From positions 34,460,201 to 34,524,200 of the forward strand of contig CM034548.1 in assembly GCA_020055645.1 (NCBI GenBank): a stretch of 64,000 nucleotides of DNA, read 5' to 3'. The stretch is from Tomocerus qinae (Eukaryota; Arthropoda; Collembola; Entomobryomorpha; Tomoceridae). This document shows positions 36,582 through 51,600 of this stretch, in pieces. The notes under the pieces are model-generated. The model made no database searches. It was given only the letters and a program-made list of their open reading frames with translations, and had not been told where the DNA came from. Position 1 is the first letter of the stretch; every line of letters begins with the position of its first letter. Made by a program: the position numbers and the translations under genes.

Positions 36582-39500
36582 TTTAGCCTGCGTCTTCAGA
36601 ATCTTAACCCTACTATATTTAGAGTCATCGCCCTAATCTCAACCTCAGAGATAGTGTTTTTTGTGACACCAGTGATCTGCCTGGCCTGGCCCCACTTCAC
36701 TATCGACCCCGCTCCTCCTACACTTACATTTCACTTTTACATTCAAATTTCCTTCTCAATATAATACTTTCCGTATAATAATAACAGAATAACACTAGTT
36801 ATTACTACTCTCCAATTCCATCCAGTATTTTTTGTACCTTTCTTTCGCCACTATACGTACCTACTTCAGTCTTCTCTCTCTCTTCCTCCAACTTCCGAAC
36901 CAAGGAATGCCAATTCAACCCACAACAGATATCTAGTACATCAATTAAGCCACTCACTTCATACAGTCCTTGAAAATCTTTAGTCTTTTAATAAACATTT
37001 TATTACATTCATCATCTTTCTTCAAAAGATCTTTCTCACACCAACTTCACTATACGCTTTAATTACCAACAACAGTATTGTATTCTGCGTACTGATAAAT
37101 GGCGACACATGTACCAACATCATTCATCCCACTTTACACCAAATATACACAATTACTTTCCGTAATAGAATCATTATTTTTTCAGTCCCTTCTTCTTCTC
37201 AAGTCTTTTTTAATTCCATGGACATTTAAATTTTTAATCCTAAGTTGACATGGTGAGGGGGAACCAAGTTCTAACCAAATTGAGCCCACCGTGAAACTAT
37301 GCAAATGCAAATAGATACTTCAATTATGAGTTCAGTAAAGGGGTGGATACATTGTATACTACAATCTTACAATGAATAGTAATCTCTGCATTTCATGAAA
37401 TCATAGTACATATAACGTGAAGAAACTTGGCTCCCCCAAAGAATTTGATGAATTTGTGTCATGATATGCAATTAAATTCGTAAACCAATTTAACAATTTG
37501 AAACGATATCCTTCTCTTTTGTTGTCGGTGCTCTACTTATAGTTACTATACACCTGACGAAATCCTTAGGTTTATTGGAACATTAAGCTTCGTTGCTATG
37601 TGTACGTTTCGTTAAGATTGCAATATGCCGAACATTTTTTTGAAATGTATGGATTGCTTATTGGCCGATATTTTTCTGAAAAATACTAACTGCGTAGATG
37701 GACTACCATTATTGTATTACCATTAGGTTGATTGTACAGATAGTGTGACATCGTTATCTTCCTAGGTAGTTTGTAGTTTGTACGTTATATTCTACAACTG
37801 ACCCTTATTGTCATTGAATATAATACACCTACAATTCCATAATACTTTGCATTTCAAAATCTATCTTAGCTTTACATTGTGGACTACTGCATCTATTATG
37901 CAGTGTTTGTATTCGTATTTGTACATTAAGCATTACGCTTAAACAAAGGTCTGAGTCTGAACAAAACGAGACTGTACTTGAAGTTAAAGCAGGCTATACT
38001 ATGTCAGACTTGTTCACAAAGCTCCGCTACATTAAAGATGGTCTGATGAAACAGGCTGGAGAAGTGACACTTTGACATTTGAGGAAAATCTATTATTAGT
38101 TTTGAAGATGATGTGGGTAGACGTATCTCTAGATATGGATACAAATGTATTCATGACAAAGGCAAGTAGCTTAACAAATGAGCTAGCTTGATAACTAAAT
38201 CATGAATTCATGGAAATTCTAATCTTGTTTTACGTATTGTAAATTAGTTTGATTATTCATCTTTGATGTTGCCATTAAGCAATTATGGAAAAAAATCCTT
38301 AACTTCGTTGCATGCATTTTCATACAGCGCTCCATATAGTGAAAAGTTTTGTTCAAAAAACATCATTGTTACTTTGGGATTCCATTTGACATTCTGGGAT
38401 AATGTAGTAGTAGTTAACAAAGCAAGTATGAATAGTTAAATAATAATCATCGCATAGCGAATGTGCAGTATAATTACTTTGAGCATGGGGCATATTGTTT
38501 TTGTCATGGTGGCATTATAATACGTACATTATAAACATATTTTGCAAACTAAGACTTTAGACTATGCGTTCGACTCACTTTAGGCAGACTAATATTATTT
38601 AGCATACTAAAAAGTAGCTGGACATCATGGTTATCTAGACTGCAGACTGTGATAGTAATAATATATAAGTTCGGAGTACACATTACTAAGAAATGAGTCA
38701 TTGTAGCATGTAGAGAGTGATACCTTCTCTGCAGTATTCTGTTTCATATTAAACTCTGTTGGTTCTGTTCTGTGTGCTTGTTGTACTTCTATTGATTAGT
38801 GGAATAATAGATAAGTATGCTGAACGTTTTGCAGGAAATGCGACGACTTGCTTGGTGATGATGAAGCGAGAGGTTCAGTACTCTTAATTGTGATGGAACT
38901 GGCATGTAGGCGTATGACATGTTCGACTTTTATTACATTTTGATGACCAATTTTGTCGCAATTAACTTTCCATGCGTTACTCATCTCATCTTGACCCACT
39001 TAGAAAGCGTGGTACATTTGTTACTTCCTTAGCCATCAAAAAAGTTTCACGGAAGATATTCCAGCATATAAAATCCTTTTGGCCTAACTATTGGCAAAGT
39101 AATTAATTAATTTCATTCAATAAGAATGGACCATAAAATTGCACATGGTAGTAATAAATTACATGTATTTACTAAGCCCAATAGTTTGAAAGTTTCGTTT
39201 CATGGACTCTTTAAATGTTGCAATAAATCTGAGTAGCTCTTATATTACTGCTTTATGCTGTACTCATCCATGCCATTGCTTCTAAATGTTGGAATTACTT
39301 TTAATCACTTTACATCTGTATGTAAATTGAATCGTGCAAGTTATTATAATCACAAGCAAACGACAAGCCGTGACAGAATCAGAATATTGCATGTAGGTAT
39401 CCAGATTTACATCCCAACAAAAAGAAGTAGAAAACACAAAACAAAATTATTCTAATGAGAATCTGTAGGAACGTTGATTTTGTCGAATTTTACTAATCGA

Positions 39501-41572
39501 GTTTAAAAAGGGTCGCAAATTGCATTAAAGTATAACTTTTCTAGAGTGGGAGTAATAGTTGACTGATCATCACTAGATTTACTACGTATTTATATTAACT
39601 ACTAATTAGAGACAAAAGTCTGTTTTATTAAATTAAAGTGATAAGAAAGATAGATCTGAGGATTTTTGAGGTGTCTTAGACTACAAGGTAGAGAGAGAGA
39701 CGTTGGTGGTCATGAATTGGTTGACACTGCGTATAGTAGAACGTCATGGTGTTAACCTGCTAATAAATGCCTCACTTCATCCGTTCATCCGTGGCAACAA
39801 AGGATTTGGTAATTTAAAAGCAGAGCAAATGGAATATTTGAGATTGGGATTAGGAGTGAAAATGAATCCTGCTTAATGAAAGCCATTTTCCTAAAGAGTT
39901 GTTGTGAGTGGCTAAATAAGATGAGGAATCCTATATAGTAAATGTGTTTATGTGTATGGGATGGAAGTATGTATTACAGATATAATTAGGTAATTCTTCA
40001 GGGAATTGACAGTGCGTGAAGGGTTGGAGAGTCGGGACAACTAAAATAACACAGAGAGAGTCGGTGGAAATGATGCCTTTGGAAAAACGTTTAAAAAGTG
40101 AGAGAGTTGGGAGAGTCGAAATGGGAGTTGAATATATGTATATATTTTTTATTATATTTGATCCACGAGTCATTATATACATGCTATTTTCTGTTATAAT
40201 TCATTTCATGCTTACTTATTTGAGACATGAGTGTCTGGAAATTCAGTTTTCCTCTAGCTTTTGTTTGTTTTTATGTCATTGATTAGGGCGATGGCGATGT
40301 CCCGTTGGTTTGTTGGTGTGGTTTGTTGGTTTATATACTCTTTGGCGAATTAAAGTCATTGAGTCAGATCCAGAGTTGCCTTCCCTTGTTTTTGCTTCAT
40401 ATACTTTCTTGAATTAACGTAATTTAAATTTGATTTCCTGCACTCGTTTGCTCTAGGCCAAATAAATATCTAGGATTGTTTGTATATGTAACATATCTGT
40501 ATGTATTATCCGAAGAGATTGGGTTACATTTAATTCGCTTCTCATGTACACTGCATTTCAATTTACTCGTCCATCTTCTCAAAGGAGCTACTCTTCTACT
40601 GCACTTCGCACGACATCAATAAGTTTACATATACATACATATATTTAGGATATAGGCAATCGTACATATATCTCACTACTCTTAGCTATGTAATAATAAT
40701 GAATGAAAGTAGTAGACCACTTGCATACTAACAGCAATAAACATGAGTCTAGTCTAATGGAATTTTGAATACGAAACCAGATCATTTTGTTTGTCATGTC
40801 ATTTTCTCTACTACATTTTATACTATCTGGAAAGCTAAGAATGGTTTTTGTGCAATGACTTTTATAAAATAGAGTTTGCATCAACTGTCAACTTAACAAA
40901 TCTCCCAATAAACGAATCTCAAGCTTGACCCTACGCCTAAGCATTACTCACTCTTATCAAAGTAGAAATGATTAGTGGCTTCGGGAGAATCGGCATAGTT
41001 TTCAGTCGATCTGGACTGCACTTTCCATTCACCTTACAATTATAATAATCAATATATACGAAGACTTGAAACGAAAGCATGAGCTGAACAGCCAACTCCA
41101 AAATCACAAATATAACACATAGGGTATGGTATTCTTATGTACCGACACGTATTAATGTATATGTATATGTATGTATATTAGTACATTCGATATCATGATA
41201 CTCATTCTGTTGAGACGTACATATGTCCATGGATTATTTATATACCTATATAGTATGCAAGTGGTCGATTGAATATCGCTCGGGTCCTCACCGGAACAAT
41301 TTTATAATAACAAAATTCTTTTCCAATATAGTTACTAAATATAAATTAACTTGTTCATGATAATAAGATTACAGTATCTTATTAGGGATCTCTTCAAGTT
41401 TAGGGCCGGAGGGACCTAGGTCACCCTACTTAATCCAAATCTTCTAGTGGAGCTAAAATGGTACAATTACGAAATATTAGATTCTACACAATCATTCACA
41501 TTTAGAATAAGATCCTTACAAAAAGTGTGTATGGACCCAAATACAAAATATTTGTGTCTTCACACAAAGACA
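36582..41572. other. Intergenic, no gene seen
   Basis: Region between the promoter of the matrix gene and the 3-prime end of AP-2 alpha. AT-rich with short chance ORFs. A purine-rich patch lies at about 40010-40130 and a palindrome centred on ACCTAGGT at about 41410-41420. The AP-2 alpha 3-prime UTR must lie in the rightmost part, but no single poly(A) signal stands out. Confidence 0.5.
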
Positions 41573-44500
41573 TCATTGCTCAATCTTACCCAGCAATTCG
41601 CAAACTTGCTTTGAGACTGATTCCTTACTTGCACGAATTGTCAGACGATACATCTGCACAAAATCACAAAGAAAACTCGTTAGCCCAAATAATTCTTTCC
41701 ATCAGTGTGCACTGGTGCGACTCGGTTAAGAACCCGTTCTAATTACTGACTACAAAATAATTGCTTGCTCTAGAGAATATAGGTACATAAAAATTTAACC
41801 TGCGCTTGTTTGTTTGGTTCGAGACGAAGAAGACATCCTATCTGTTGTGTTTTTGTGTGGAGGATAGCAGCACAAACAAAGTTATCTGGATTAGGATCAA
41901 TGCCTCTTAGGAGCTGCATTCCGAAACCTGTCAATTTAGATGCCGTCGCAGAGTTATCCATAGGATTCATAGCTTTGAAAATTTTTTGTGTCTCCTGTTG
42001 AGCACTGCAATAGATGTTCAATCATTAGTCACCGATTCTCTCATTCTACTACGCATTTTATCATTCTTTATTTATTTACCCTCCTAAATTTTTCCATCGT
42101 GCAAAAAACGTTTCGCCATTCATGTCAGTAGCTTCGAAAAGCTTGTTGATAGTTAAAGGGAGCTTGAGATTCAGCTTCTGTTGCACGTTATTGTACCGAA
42201 ATGTTATAATCAGACTCGGATACTCTAAAATCACATAAACAAACAATTAAATCTACTAATTCAACAACATCTTTCCAATTAGTACAGATGAAACGACACA
42301 ATAAATAAATACAGTCCAGATCATTATACTATTATGTCTAATACTTAATCACTTTCATACCGAAGAAATCTTCAATGCATTCGATGTTTATTATCTGTTG
42401 CACTTGAGCACCACCTTCTACGACTGAATCCACCGGTTTAACCTGCACTGAAAGCTTTGACGCCAGCTCTCCTCCGCAGGATACGTTGGGATTGAAGTCC
42501 TAAAGATGATACACGAAAGTTTGTAATAAATTGAAACTGAATTAAATATTTAATTTAAAAAATATAATATTTTCTACGAAATACAGTTTTAACGTACGAG
42601 CATGGGAAAAGCTGTTTTATTTCCATAGAATAAAGTCATTCTTCCTAAATTAAGTCGATATTCTGCTTTCACTCCGATTTGCAGCAAGTCATTTTCAAAT
42701 AGGACTCCGTTATTCTTCCATATCAGCTTCTTCAAGTTGTCCACAGGTTCGTAAGCCATGGAAGTCAAAGACATATTATTTTGCTGACTAAGGGAAATGT
42801 TACTACTTATCCCACCCGATGGCAAAGAAGATGCAGATTGAGATGAGGAGTACATATCCCCAAGAACATCGACAAGAAGATCTGTCTGACCGTTTTGTTG
42901 ATGTAAAACAGGGGCACTGTGTTGTGGCTGTGTTTGCGCGTTGGCAGGCGCACTTTCTTTAGTTCCTTGCAAGTCCAAGGGTTCTGCCAGTCTACCTGGC
43001 TTTTTCTTTTTCAGAATGGCTAAAATTGAAGACTCTCTTTCAGGGAAAGGGGGCATCTCTTCCAAAACTGTCGCCTAAAACAATAGTATATAAATATTGG
43101 GTTTAAGCCACATTTAAAAGACATTTGCCATGTCTAATTTGCATTTTATAGGAAAATATATCTATTTGTACAGGAAATCTAATTGGAACGGAGAGTGGCA
43201 GGATATTGTATTTATAATAAACTTACCAAAACATCCGTAGAAGCTACGACGCTCAGTTTCAAGTACTCAGATGCTCTCTGTTGCAATTCAGCATCGGCAG
43301 ATCGAATGTTACTGTCTTGTCGGAAAACTTCCTGAATTTGATTTTTAATTTCCGGAAATAAATTCACAAACTTAACGTACGTAGAAAGCAGTAAAGCCCT
43401 TGTAGCAACGGAACACAAATGATACTTGGAATGTAATAAACGAAATTGAACAGTAGGTGAGGATCTGGAATCCCCTGCGATCAGATTTCCAAATTCGCCC
43501 AGAATATATCCGCCAACTTTGACCATGTTCTCGTGGCAGGCTGGAGCTTGCAACGCCTCAAACACCGTTTTTGCAGCATATCCTGCAGAACACAGAAAAT
43601 CGATGATTAGGAAGGCAGACAGGGACAAAAAAGTTTGAATAGCATTGTAGCACATTTGCAGAATTCACGCTCAGCTAACCTTGGACATCTTCACGATTGA
43701 CGACGATTTGAATTACTCTATACCAGACTTCTTCGGAGACGTGATCTCCAGCAATTCGGATAAGGTTTAAGATGACGTCAACATACCACGAGTAGTCAGT
43801 TGCATATTTTTCTGCCAGAATGGCCACCTTTAGCACCATTTCTTCTCTTATTGAGTAGTCCGCCGTTTCCAAATAATTCAACATTTCTTGTACTATTTCC
43901 TCTGCATTACTTCGATCACACATGGCATATAACAAGTCAACGGCTCTCTGTCGTACACTGACATCGCGCTCCGTCTGAAATTATCAAGATTACTAATTGT
44001 AAATACCCCAGAACAACCAATTTAGTAATTACAAGACTTACTTTTAGTGCATTAATAACAGTTTCTTGATGTTTTTTGACCGCTTCGTGCGAGAACTCAG
44101 AAGTTGCCAGGAGACACATGGATTCCAAAGCCAAGTACCTCAAGTTAGTCTCCCTGTGTGACAAAAATTGTCCTAATTGATTGCAGGCTCGGACAAGCAA
44201 GTTTGGTTCACTGTCCGAGTGTATAATTAAACTGATGGCTTCAAAAAGAACAGCATTTTTGGCATTTGAGTGCTGAACTTTTTTGGACTTGGGCGGCTCT
44301 TGTGCTTTATTCAAGATTGTCTCTAAGCACTCATTAAGTCTCCCACGAACACCAGGATCATCTAAGAAAATTAAAGAATCGTAAGACTCCTTCCCAAATT
44401 ACCGTTATTTCAGTTTCGTAATTGATTTCTATATAATTTACCTGGAGGAGGGTAATTTTGCAACAAACGTAATAATTTAACAGAAAGCCAAGGAGCTGGA

Positions 44501-46355
44501 ACAAAGTAGTAAGTGTAGTCCTGAAGATCAGTGTAGCTTGATGTAACAATCTGTTTTCAATGGAAATCATGCATTTAGACATTGGACTAGGATATGTAGC
44601 AGAGTCTGATAAGATTGATAAGAATGTTAGGCATGCGTACCCGACTAAGTCTAGACACTGCCAAAGAAACGCAGCCCTTGTACTCATCAGGGGAACGTTT
44701 AACAAGAGCTTCAATTAAAGACGAAGCAGCAGTTACAACACCCATGTGCTGATCATTTAGTAAATGAATAATTCGTGAAGTCCATTCTCCACTAGGAATG
44801 ATCTCAGGATGCGTGCGGAATAGTCGCAGGAGACAAAGTGCCGCTGACTGTTTTACAACATCTATGGTCTCACTGTTTACAATTTTCAATCCCTTTAGTA
44901 TTCTCTTGTATCACATTTTACCTTGAACATACAATTGAAATTAATAAATACGAAAAAACTGTACCCGGAAACAAGCAAGCGAGGAATATCTGTCGAGAAG
45001 GCTTCGGCCATTTCTTTACTGCCAATGTTAGCGATGCATTGCAATGCCAAATTAACATGGACAGGGTTTCGTGATGTCAAGTCATTCTTAATACTTTGAA
45101 TGATCAAGCGAATCAAATCACTATTTGTGTTCACTAATACCGATATGAACAAGTAACCCTGCAGGAAAAATGGATAACAAGGATGACCAACGTTTTAGCT
45201 CTTTTCAAGATTACAAGTCGACTGTTTAGTAACTTACGATTTGCTTCTCCGTGTACTTGTTGGAAGATAATAGGTTGACTGCTTCCATGTGCCCGAAATC
45301 AATATCATGGCCCAGCAGGAAGATGAAGAGTAACTTGCAAACATACTTTTTCTTTTGGTAACCATCTAAGGTCTTATCTCCTTTGAATTTGCTTCTGATG
45401 TTGGCAAGTTCCTTATTTATCCTTTTGATTTCTGCTTCTTTACTTTTACCTAATCAAATCATTATAATTCAATTATCACAGCATCCATCCAGAAAGGCAA
45501 TATAATTCAACTCACACACTCTAAAGGAAACCAAATCTCATTATTTGACGAAAGGGAGACAAAATCAATACGTCAATAATTGAAGAAAGGAGAGAGTATC
45601 CCTCAAAATGACACTCTTCTACCCCGATACAATGACTTTTGCTTTCATTTCAAAGGCTGGCATAATTAATTGAAAAATTATTTCATCGGCAAAAACTTTA
45701 AACTAATGATTAAAACGTCATTAAAATTTTAAATGAGGATAGTGAGTTTAGAAAATTATAAAACTAAAAGACATTTAAAAATTATACTTATCCTTCCACT
45801 AAGAAGAAGATTTAAGATTAGTATACTGAATTTTAAAACATTAAAAGCTAACAAAAATATAAAGAATGAAATATAAAATGAATCAAATCAATTTTGTCGC
45901 TAAATTAATTATAATTCGTAGAACATTTCTATTTTTGTTTAAAATTAAACTTAATTGCAATTGAAATTTTACATATTTAAAAAGAATGATGTGTGCATAG
46001 AGTTCTTAAAAATGTTTAATCTAAACTGAATCAACATTGTTTGAATGTGTAATTAAGATAAGAGAGAAAAGAGGGAAACTGTGCAATGTCATTAGGTGGG
46101 CGTATCATCAGGTTATATACATACATATAATCTTACGTGGTATATTTCGGTATATTATAGGGAGAGAGTATAAAATCCTATAATTTCGGGGCTTGATATT
46201 AGAAAATTTGAATTGGGAATGCTTCTGGTGTGTAAATATTTGAAAATGATAAGTGGCGGAGGAATTATATAGATATGAAAAAATGACTTACAATTTCTGA
46301 TATCGGAAATGAAGACGGCGAGCCCTCTCATTCCATCACCTCTGGCGGCGGGCAT
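41573..46355 (-). CDS. AP-2alpha: AP-2 complex subunit alpha (alpha-adaptin)
   Basis: Thirteen phase-compatible exons on the minus strand: 46355-46292, 45449-45238, 45158-44965, 44872-44641, 44550-44442, 44361-44042, 43974-43680, 43582-43227, 43074-42598, 42499-42361, 42224-42080, 42004-41800, 41653-41573; 942 residues, the usual family length. The start [22 protein letters not shown] and the basic [12 protein letters not shown] patch (residues about 51-62, the phosphoinositide-binding region of the family) are characteristic. The trunk is alpha-solenoid sequence to about residue 600. A short Gln/Ser-rich hinge with [10 protein letters not shown] follows, then the appendage sandwich and platform subdomains (DFNPNV to [10 protein letters not shown]). 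The protein is the large subunit of the plasma-membrane clathrin adaptor, binding membrane lipid and cargo signals through the trunk and endocytic accessory proteins through the appendage. The ending ELLGKIEQ differs from the ending I expect for the family, and a donor-like GTAAGA lies inside it. Confidence 0.96.
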
Positions 46356-46683
46356 TGTGATAGGGGTCGAGGAAAATAAACTGGAGGAGTGAAATTTTAG
46401 TTAGCCACTTTTGAGAGATTAGTGGTGGGTCTGTCTGTCGGTGTAGGTTGGAAGTGTCAAAAAAAGAAGCTGAGAATGCAGAGTCAGTCAGTCAGTTGTT
46501 TATTGATGAGAGTGTGGAGAGTCAAAGTCAACCCTTGCGCCTCTTCTGAATCTTAACCACGACAACTTTTACTTAACTGCAACTAGTACTAAAGCTAACT
46601 AAGTGACTACGAACTAAATCAAGTGATGCAGTGGCAGTAAGATGAAGACGATGTACCAGTGCATGACACCATAATAATAATAG

Positions 46684-46706
46684 TATATATATATATATAT
46701 ATATTA
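46684..46706. repeat. (AT)n microsatellite
   Basis: Uninterrupted TATATA run of about 22 bp followed by a few more imperfect AT units. Confidence 0.85.
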
Positions 46707-47579
46707 TATTTTAAGATATCCTAAATGTATTAATTGAAACGTCAGATTAATTTAAGTTAGGGATGTAAAAGAAACGTGTATAGTTGTGAATCTTTTGGAC
46801 TTGGCTGTGCTTGTCGCTAAAGTAATCGAGAGTTGAATGGACAATTATGTATCAGGAGCCGAAATTGTGTCTCTTGCGGGCAGTCCTTGACACTTCAGGC
46901 ACTTCCCAGGCTGATTCTAGATTGTCACTACTGCCAGTGCCAGACTCCAAGTCTAGTCAGGCGCGGAATACGGAAACGCCCTTTTTAGCCTGCCTTCCGG
47001 AGAATACTCTATACGGAATACCAGCATACAACTCCCTCCCTACACACATCAACCAAAAGACTATATCCTACTACAAAACTCATGCTACTAAACTCCATTC
47101 CGATTATTTCGAGTTTGTTTGGCTTGATTCACTCCAGCAGTCACTTCATAGGCCTATGCCACTACAACAATCCACAAAAACAGCCATAATATACCACACT
47201 CTATGCATATTTATATGAACAAAAATATATTATTCTGCAATGCACACTAACTCTTACGATGTAAAGCAATAGATACGGCTAGTTAAGGCGTTTTATCTTC
47301 TTCCCTCTTCTACTATCAATTCCCTAGACTCCAATGCGATAAAATATTTATTACCATCGGTTTTTCGTAATGGATACCATTTTTTAGCCTTTTGATAGCC
47401 CAATTTTACAGATGAACAAATTTCGGACTATCAACTTCACATTCGGATAACAAAAGCTATTTTATTAACCCGTCTTATTATTCCCCTGACCAATGGTGCA
47501 AGAGTTTTGAATCGTCTACAGTCTACACTGTTATGTTAGGAAATGCACAAATACAACAAAGTAATTTGACATTAAAATT

Positions 47580-47585
47580 TTTATT
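47580..47585 (-). terminator. Poly(A) signal of RpS13
   Basis: AATAAA on the minus strand about 50 nt after the RpS13 stop codon, giving the short 3-prime UTR usual for ribosomal protein genes. Confidence 0.6.
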
Positions 47586-47636
47586 TAATGTTCATCCGTT
47601 CCATCGATGGTACCACAATTGTATAAAATAAATGGT

Positions 47637-48624
<988 letters not shown>

Positions 48625-51600
48625 TTTTCTGTTTTTTCGGTTTACTGCGTTATTAACTGAAGCAGTCAAGTTCTCACAATCACTTCGAGAAACCAACAAC
48701 CAGACTGAATGAAGATGAGTACCGTCCGCATGGAACGTGCTTGTCGTCACTTTAAATTTTCGTAGAAAATCCTCCTCTCTACGTTTTCTCGACTCTCCGC
48801 TCAGGCTGATGGCGTTCTACGCTAGGCAATCTCCCAATCTCCTCAACTTGGCATTCCTTTCTTAGCCATCTACATTCTTGTGCTTTCTTTCTAAGCAATA
48901 GAGTGCACTAGATACACATTTATCAACCTTGTGCCTACTCTTTCCTATTGATTGTTTGTTTCCCATTTCTGCAAACATTACTTTGTTGACTATGACTCCA
49001 CCACGGCTGCCTGGAAGCGTTCAGCAGAGACTAATGAAATTTTTTTCAGGAGGTTATAATTTTGAGGGAAATTGAGAACAAAATTGAGTTTACCGAGCTG
49101 CCGAAGGGATTAATCGATAGCAACTAGCAGTTTTCGCATTAGAGGTTGCGTACTGATTGCTACTGACTCTTTCCAACTTAAATCAAGGCTATACCTAGAG
49201 TACTGGCTGTATAGAAATAAAACTTCTCCTTTTAAACTTTCAATTTCTCGGTTTAAGTTTACTATTTTGTACTTATAATATCGAGACAGGGACATTGACA
49301 AAATAATAGAGTGGCAGTATGGTTAGACAATTTATTAAGCTTACTCTTGGTTCATAGTTAGTGTTCCCACTTCGTATCAAATAAATTGCGTGTAGACTGT
49401 AGAGTAGACCACGTTCTGCTATAAAAATGATTTTCATAAATTATGCTTTTTTGAAGAGATGTGGTTGTAAAGAAAAGATATATTTTACTATGGTCATTAG
49501 GGGTATTGACTAGTAAGCATCTAATAATAAAAAATACCTTTGTTTGCATTTAAGCCACTGTTTAGAGTAATCGAAAGCTTAAGTTAAGAGGCCCTGGCTT
49601 TGCATTGGGTGGCTAAAATAGGTTTATTTATTAAATTTGTTTTCAGGTTAAATTGTGGAAGCTGTATACTTTCGCATGGGTATGGATTTCTTCGAAAAAT
49701 GCCGACATTTCCAGGGCAATGGAAAACTTTTTTGACTAAAACAATTCGTAACTACTCAACTACCAGCTAAAGCATTTTATAGACAGAATAGAATTCATCA
49801 AAAATAGATAATTGGCCAGATTTAAATCAATTAACAAAATATTGGCTTTTTTGTTCATGCTATCTATTTAGGATGTTAAGAATTCTATGATACTAAACGC
49901 GAACTGGAGTACTGAGAGCATCCGGTTTTTCTGAGGTACTTATTTGTTGCCAGCCATCATGTTTCATATTTTACTGCATATACTAGGATAGGACTGATAA
50001 CGTCTTTCAGACCAGGTGACTTTTCTTTGACATGTATATTTTGTCTGTGTAATAATATTGAAGTTTCAATATAGAAGAATCAATATGCAAGAAAGGACAT
50101 AAATCTGTGTAGAGGAAAATGAGGAAGTTTCCAAAGTACGTCATTATATGGGCTTTCAGCTTATTTTTGGTAATTGTGATGTTCCGTAGCCTAAATAGTA
50201 ATTTCCTGGAGTTTCCAGTTCCACAGCTACTTTGTGCTCCAGTTTCAATCATCCTAATCATAAATTGAAATCCTACAAAGACTTGAGCAAAGGAGGAAAT
50301 GGAGACTTCAAAAGCCTTCCATGCTGAACAACAGAAATTCTAAGTAAAAGCAGTAGGCAGGTTCTTTCATGTGTAGAAATATAGCAATACTACTGAATGT
50401 GAATTACGTATTAAAGTACCTACTATCTGCGCATCACAATTACAATACGGGTGAATAGACCTTTTGATACTAATAATACAAGCATTTGAATTTGCATATG
50501 AATAATATAGAAAGCTTTATAGACGAAAGTCATAGGTTTTATAATCAGGAAGCACTTTCGTAGTAATTTAAATTTGACTAGCATCATATTCATTTATGTA
50601 CGGAATACAAAATGTCAAAATGGTATCTTGTAGCCATCTCTTCTATTCTATTGGATAGAATCTTCATCATAAAACCCACTGGAGTCACTCCGAGCTAGAA
50701 AATATTAAATCTCCTGCAAAAGGAGTGGTTAAGTTTCTGAGAATTTCTAATGCGTAACAGCAGGTAATATTTTCAGCAAATGTTAGAAGAGATAAATCGC
50801 AATAAAATAAGCGATTGCGCATTTAGAAAAAGACAACAATAACTCAAGATTCTGTGCAAATAGTAAGGATTTATAAGGATGCTTCGATACAAAAAGGTCA
50901 GAGTTCTCGCCTAGTTCACCTCACCTACGACAAAATCATTCTGAGAAAATGTCCATAGAATTCTGTCTATAAATAGTTAGAATGATTTATACCTATATTG
51001 ACTGTTGTGGTGCATTCATGTGATCCATTCTGGAGTTGCCTATCAGAAAGCAAAGGTGAAGACATTTTAAGTCGCACAGGAATATTTCAAGAGAGTTGGA
51101 TTTTCTGTTTCAATCTGACTGAACTCATTCGGGAATATGTTGAAAGGGTGTATATAGAAGACCCTTCGCTACGCAGGTATAAATAATAGCAATTCTGTCC
51201 GCCTCCAGACTTGGGAAGAAATACTTTAATGCGACTTATCTCAACTCTTTCCATCCGTTTGACAACTTTTATATTTATTTCCTTATAGTAATCTCCGGCT
51301 TCGGGTCGCAACAGCATTTATTCGATTTTACGCTATTCCTCGTATATCTGTGCCTGACAGTCTCGTCTTAATTATAGGAGTTTTACACTCTATTGTAGCA
51401 TGCACGTTCCTGGATACAAGTACCTTCTAAGTGTGTGACTTATAATAGAATTACCTGAAGCTAATTGAAGTTTACCTTTTATTGCCTCTAAAATTTTTAC
51501 TTGTAACTCATGAAACAACTTTTGGATAAGTAGTCCATCATGCACAATGGAAATATAGATGTACACTCCATATTGTACCTTAAATCATTAAATCCATGCA

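Larger units (their letters stand above)
46356..47636. other. Intergenic between RpS13 and AP-2 alpha
   Basis: Contains the AP-2 alpha promoter and leader (minus strand) and the RpS13 3-prime UTR. An (AT)n microsatellite lies at about 46684-46706. A 123-codon plus-strand ORF at 46847-47218 has a GC-richer first half and is discussed as a finding. RpS13 has a minus-strand AATAAA at 47585-47580, about 50 nt after its stop. Confidence 0.55.

Noticed and set aside
41527-41742. 71-codon plus-strand ORF
   Set aside because: Antisense of the last AP-2 alpha exon and its flanking intron.
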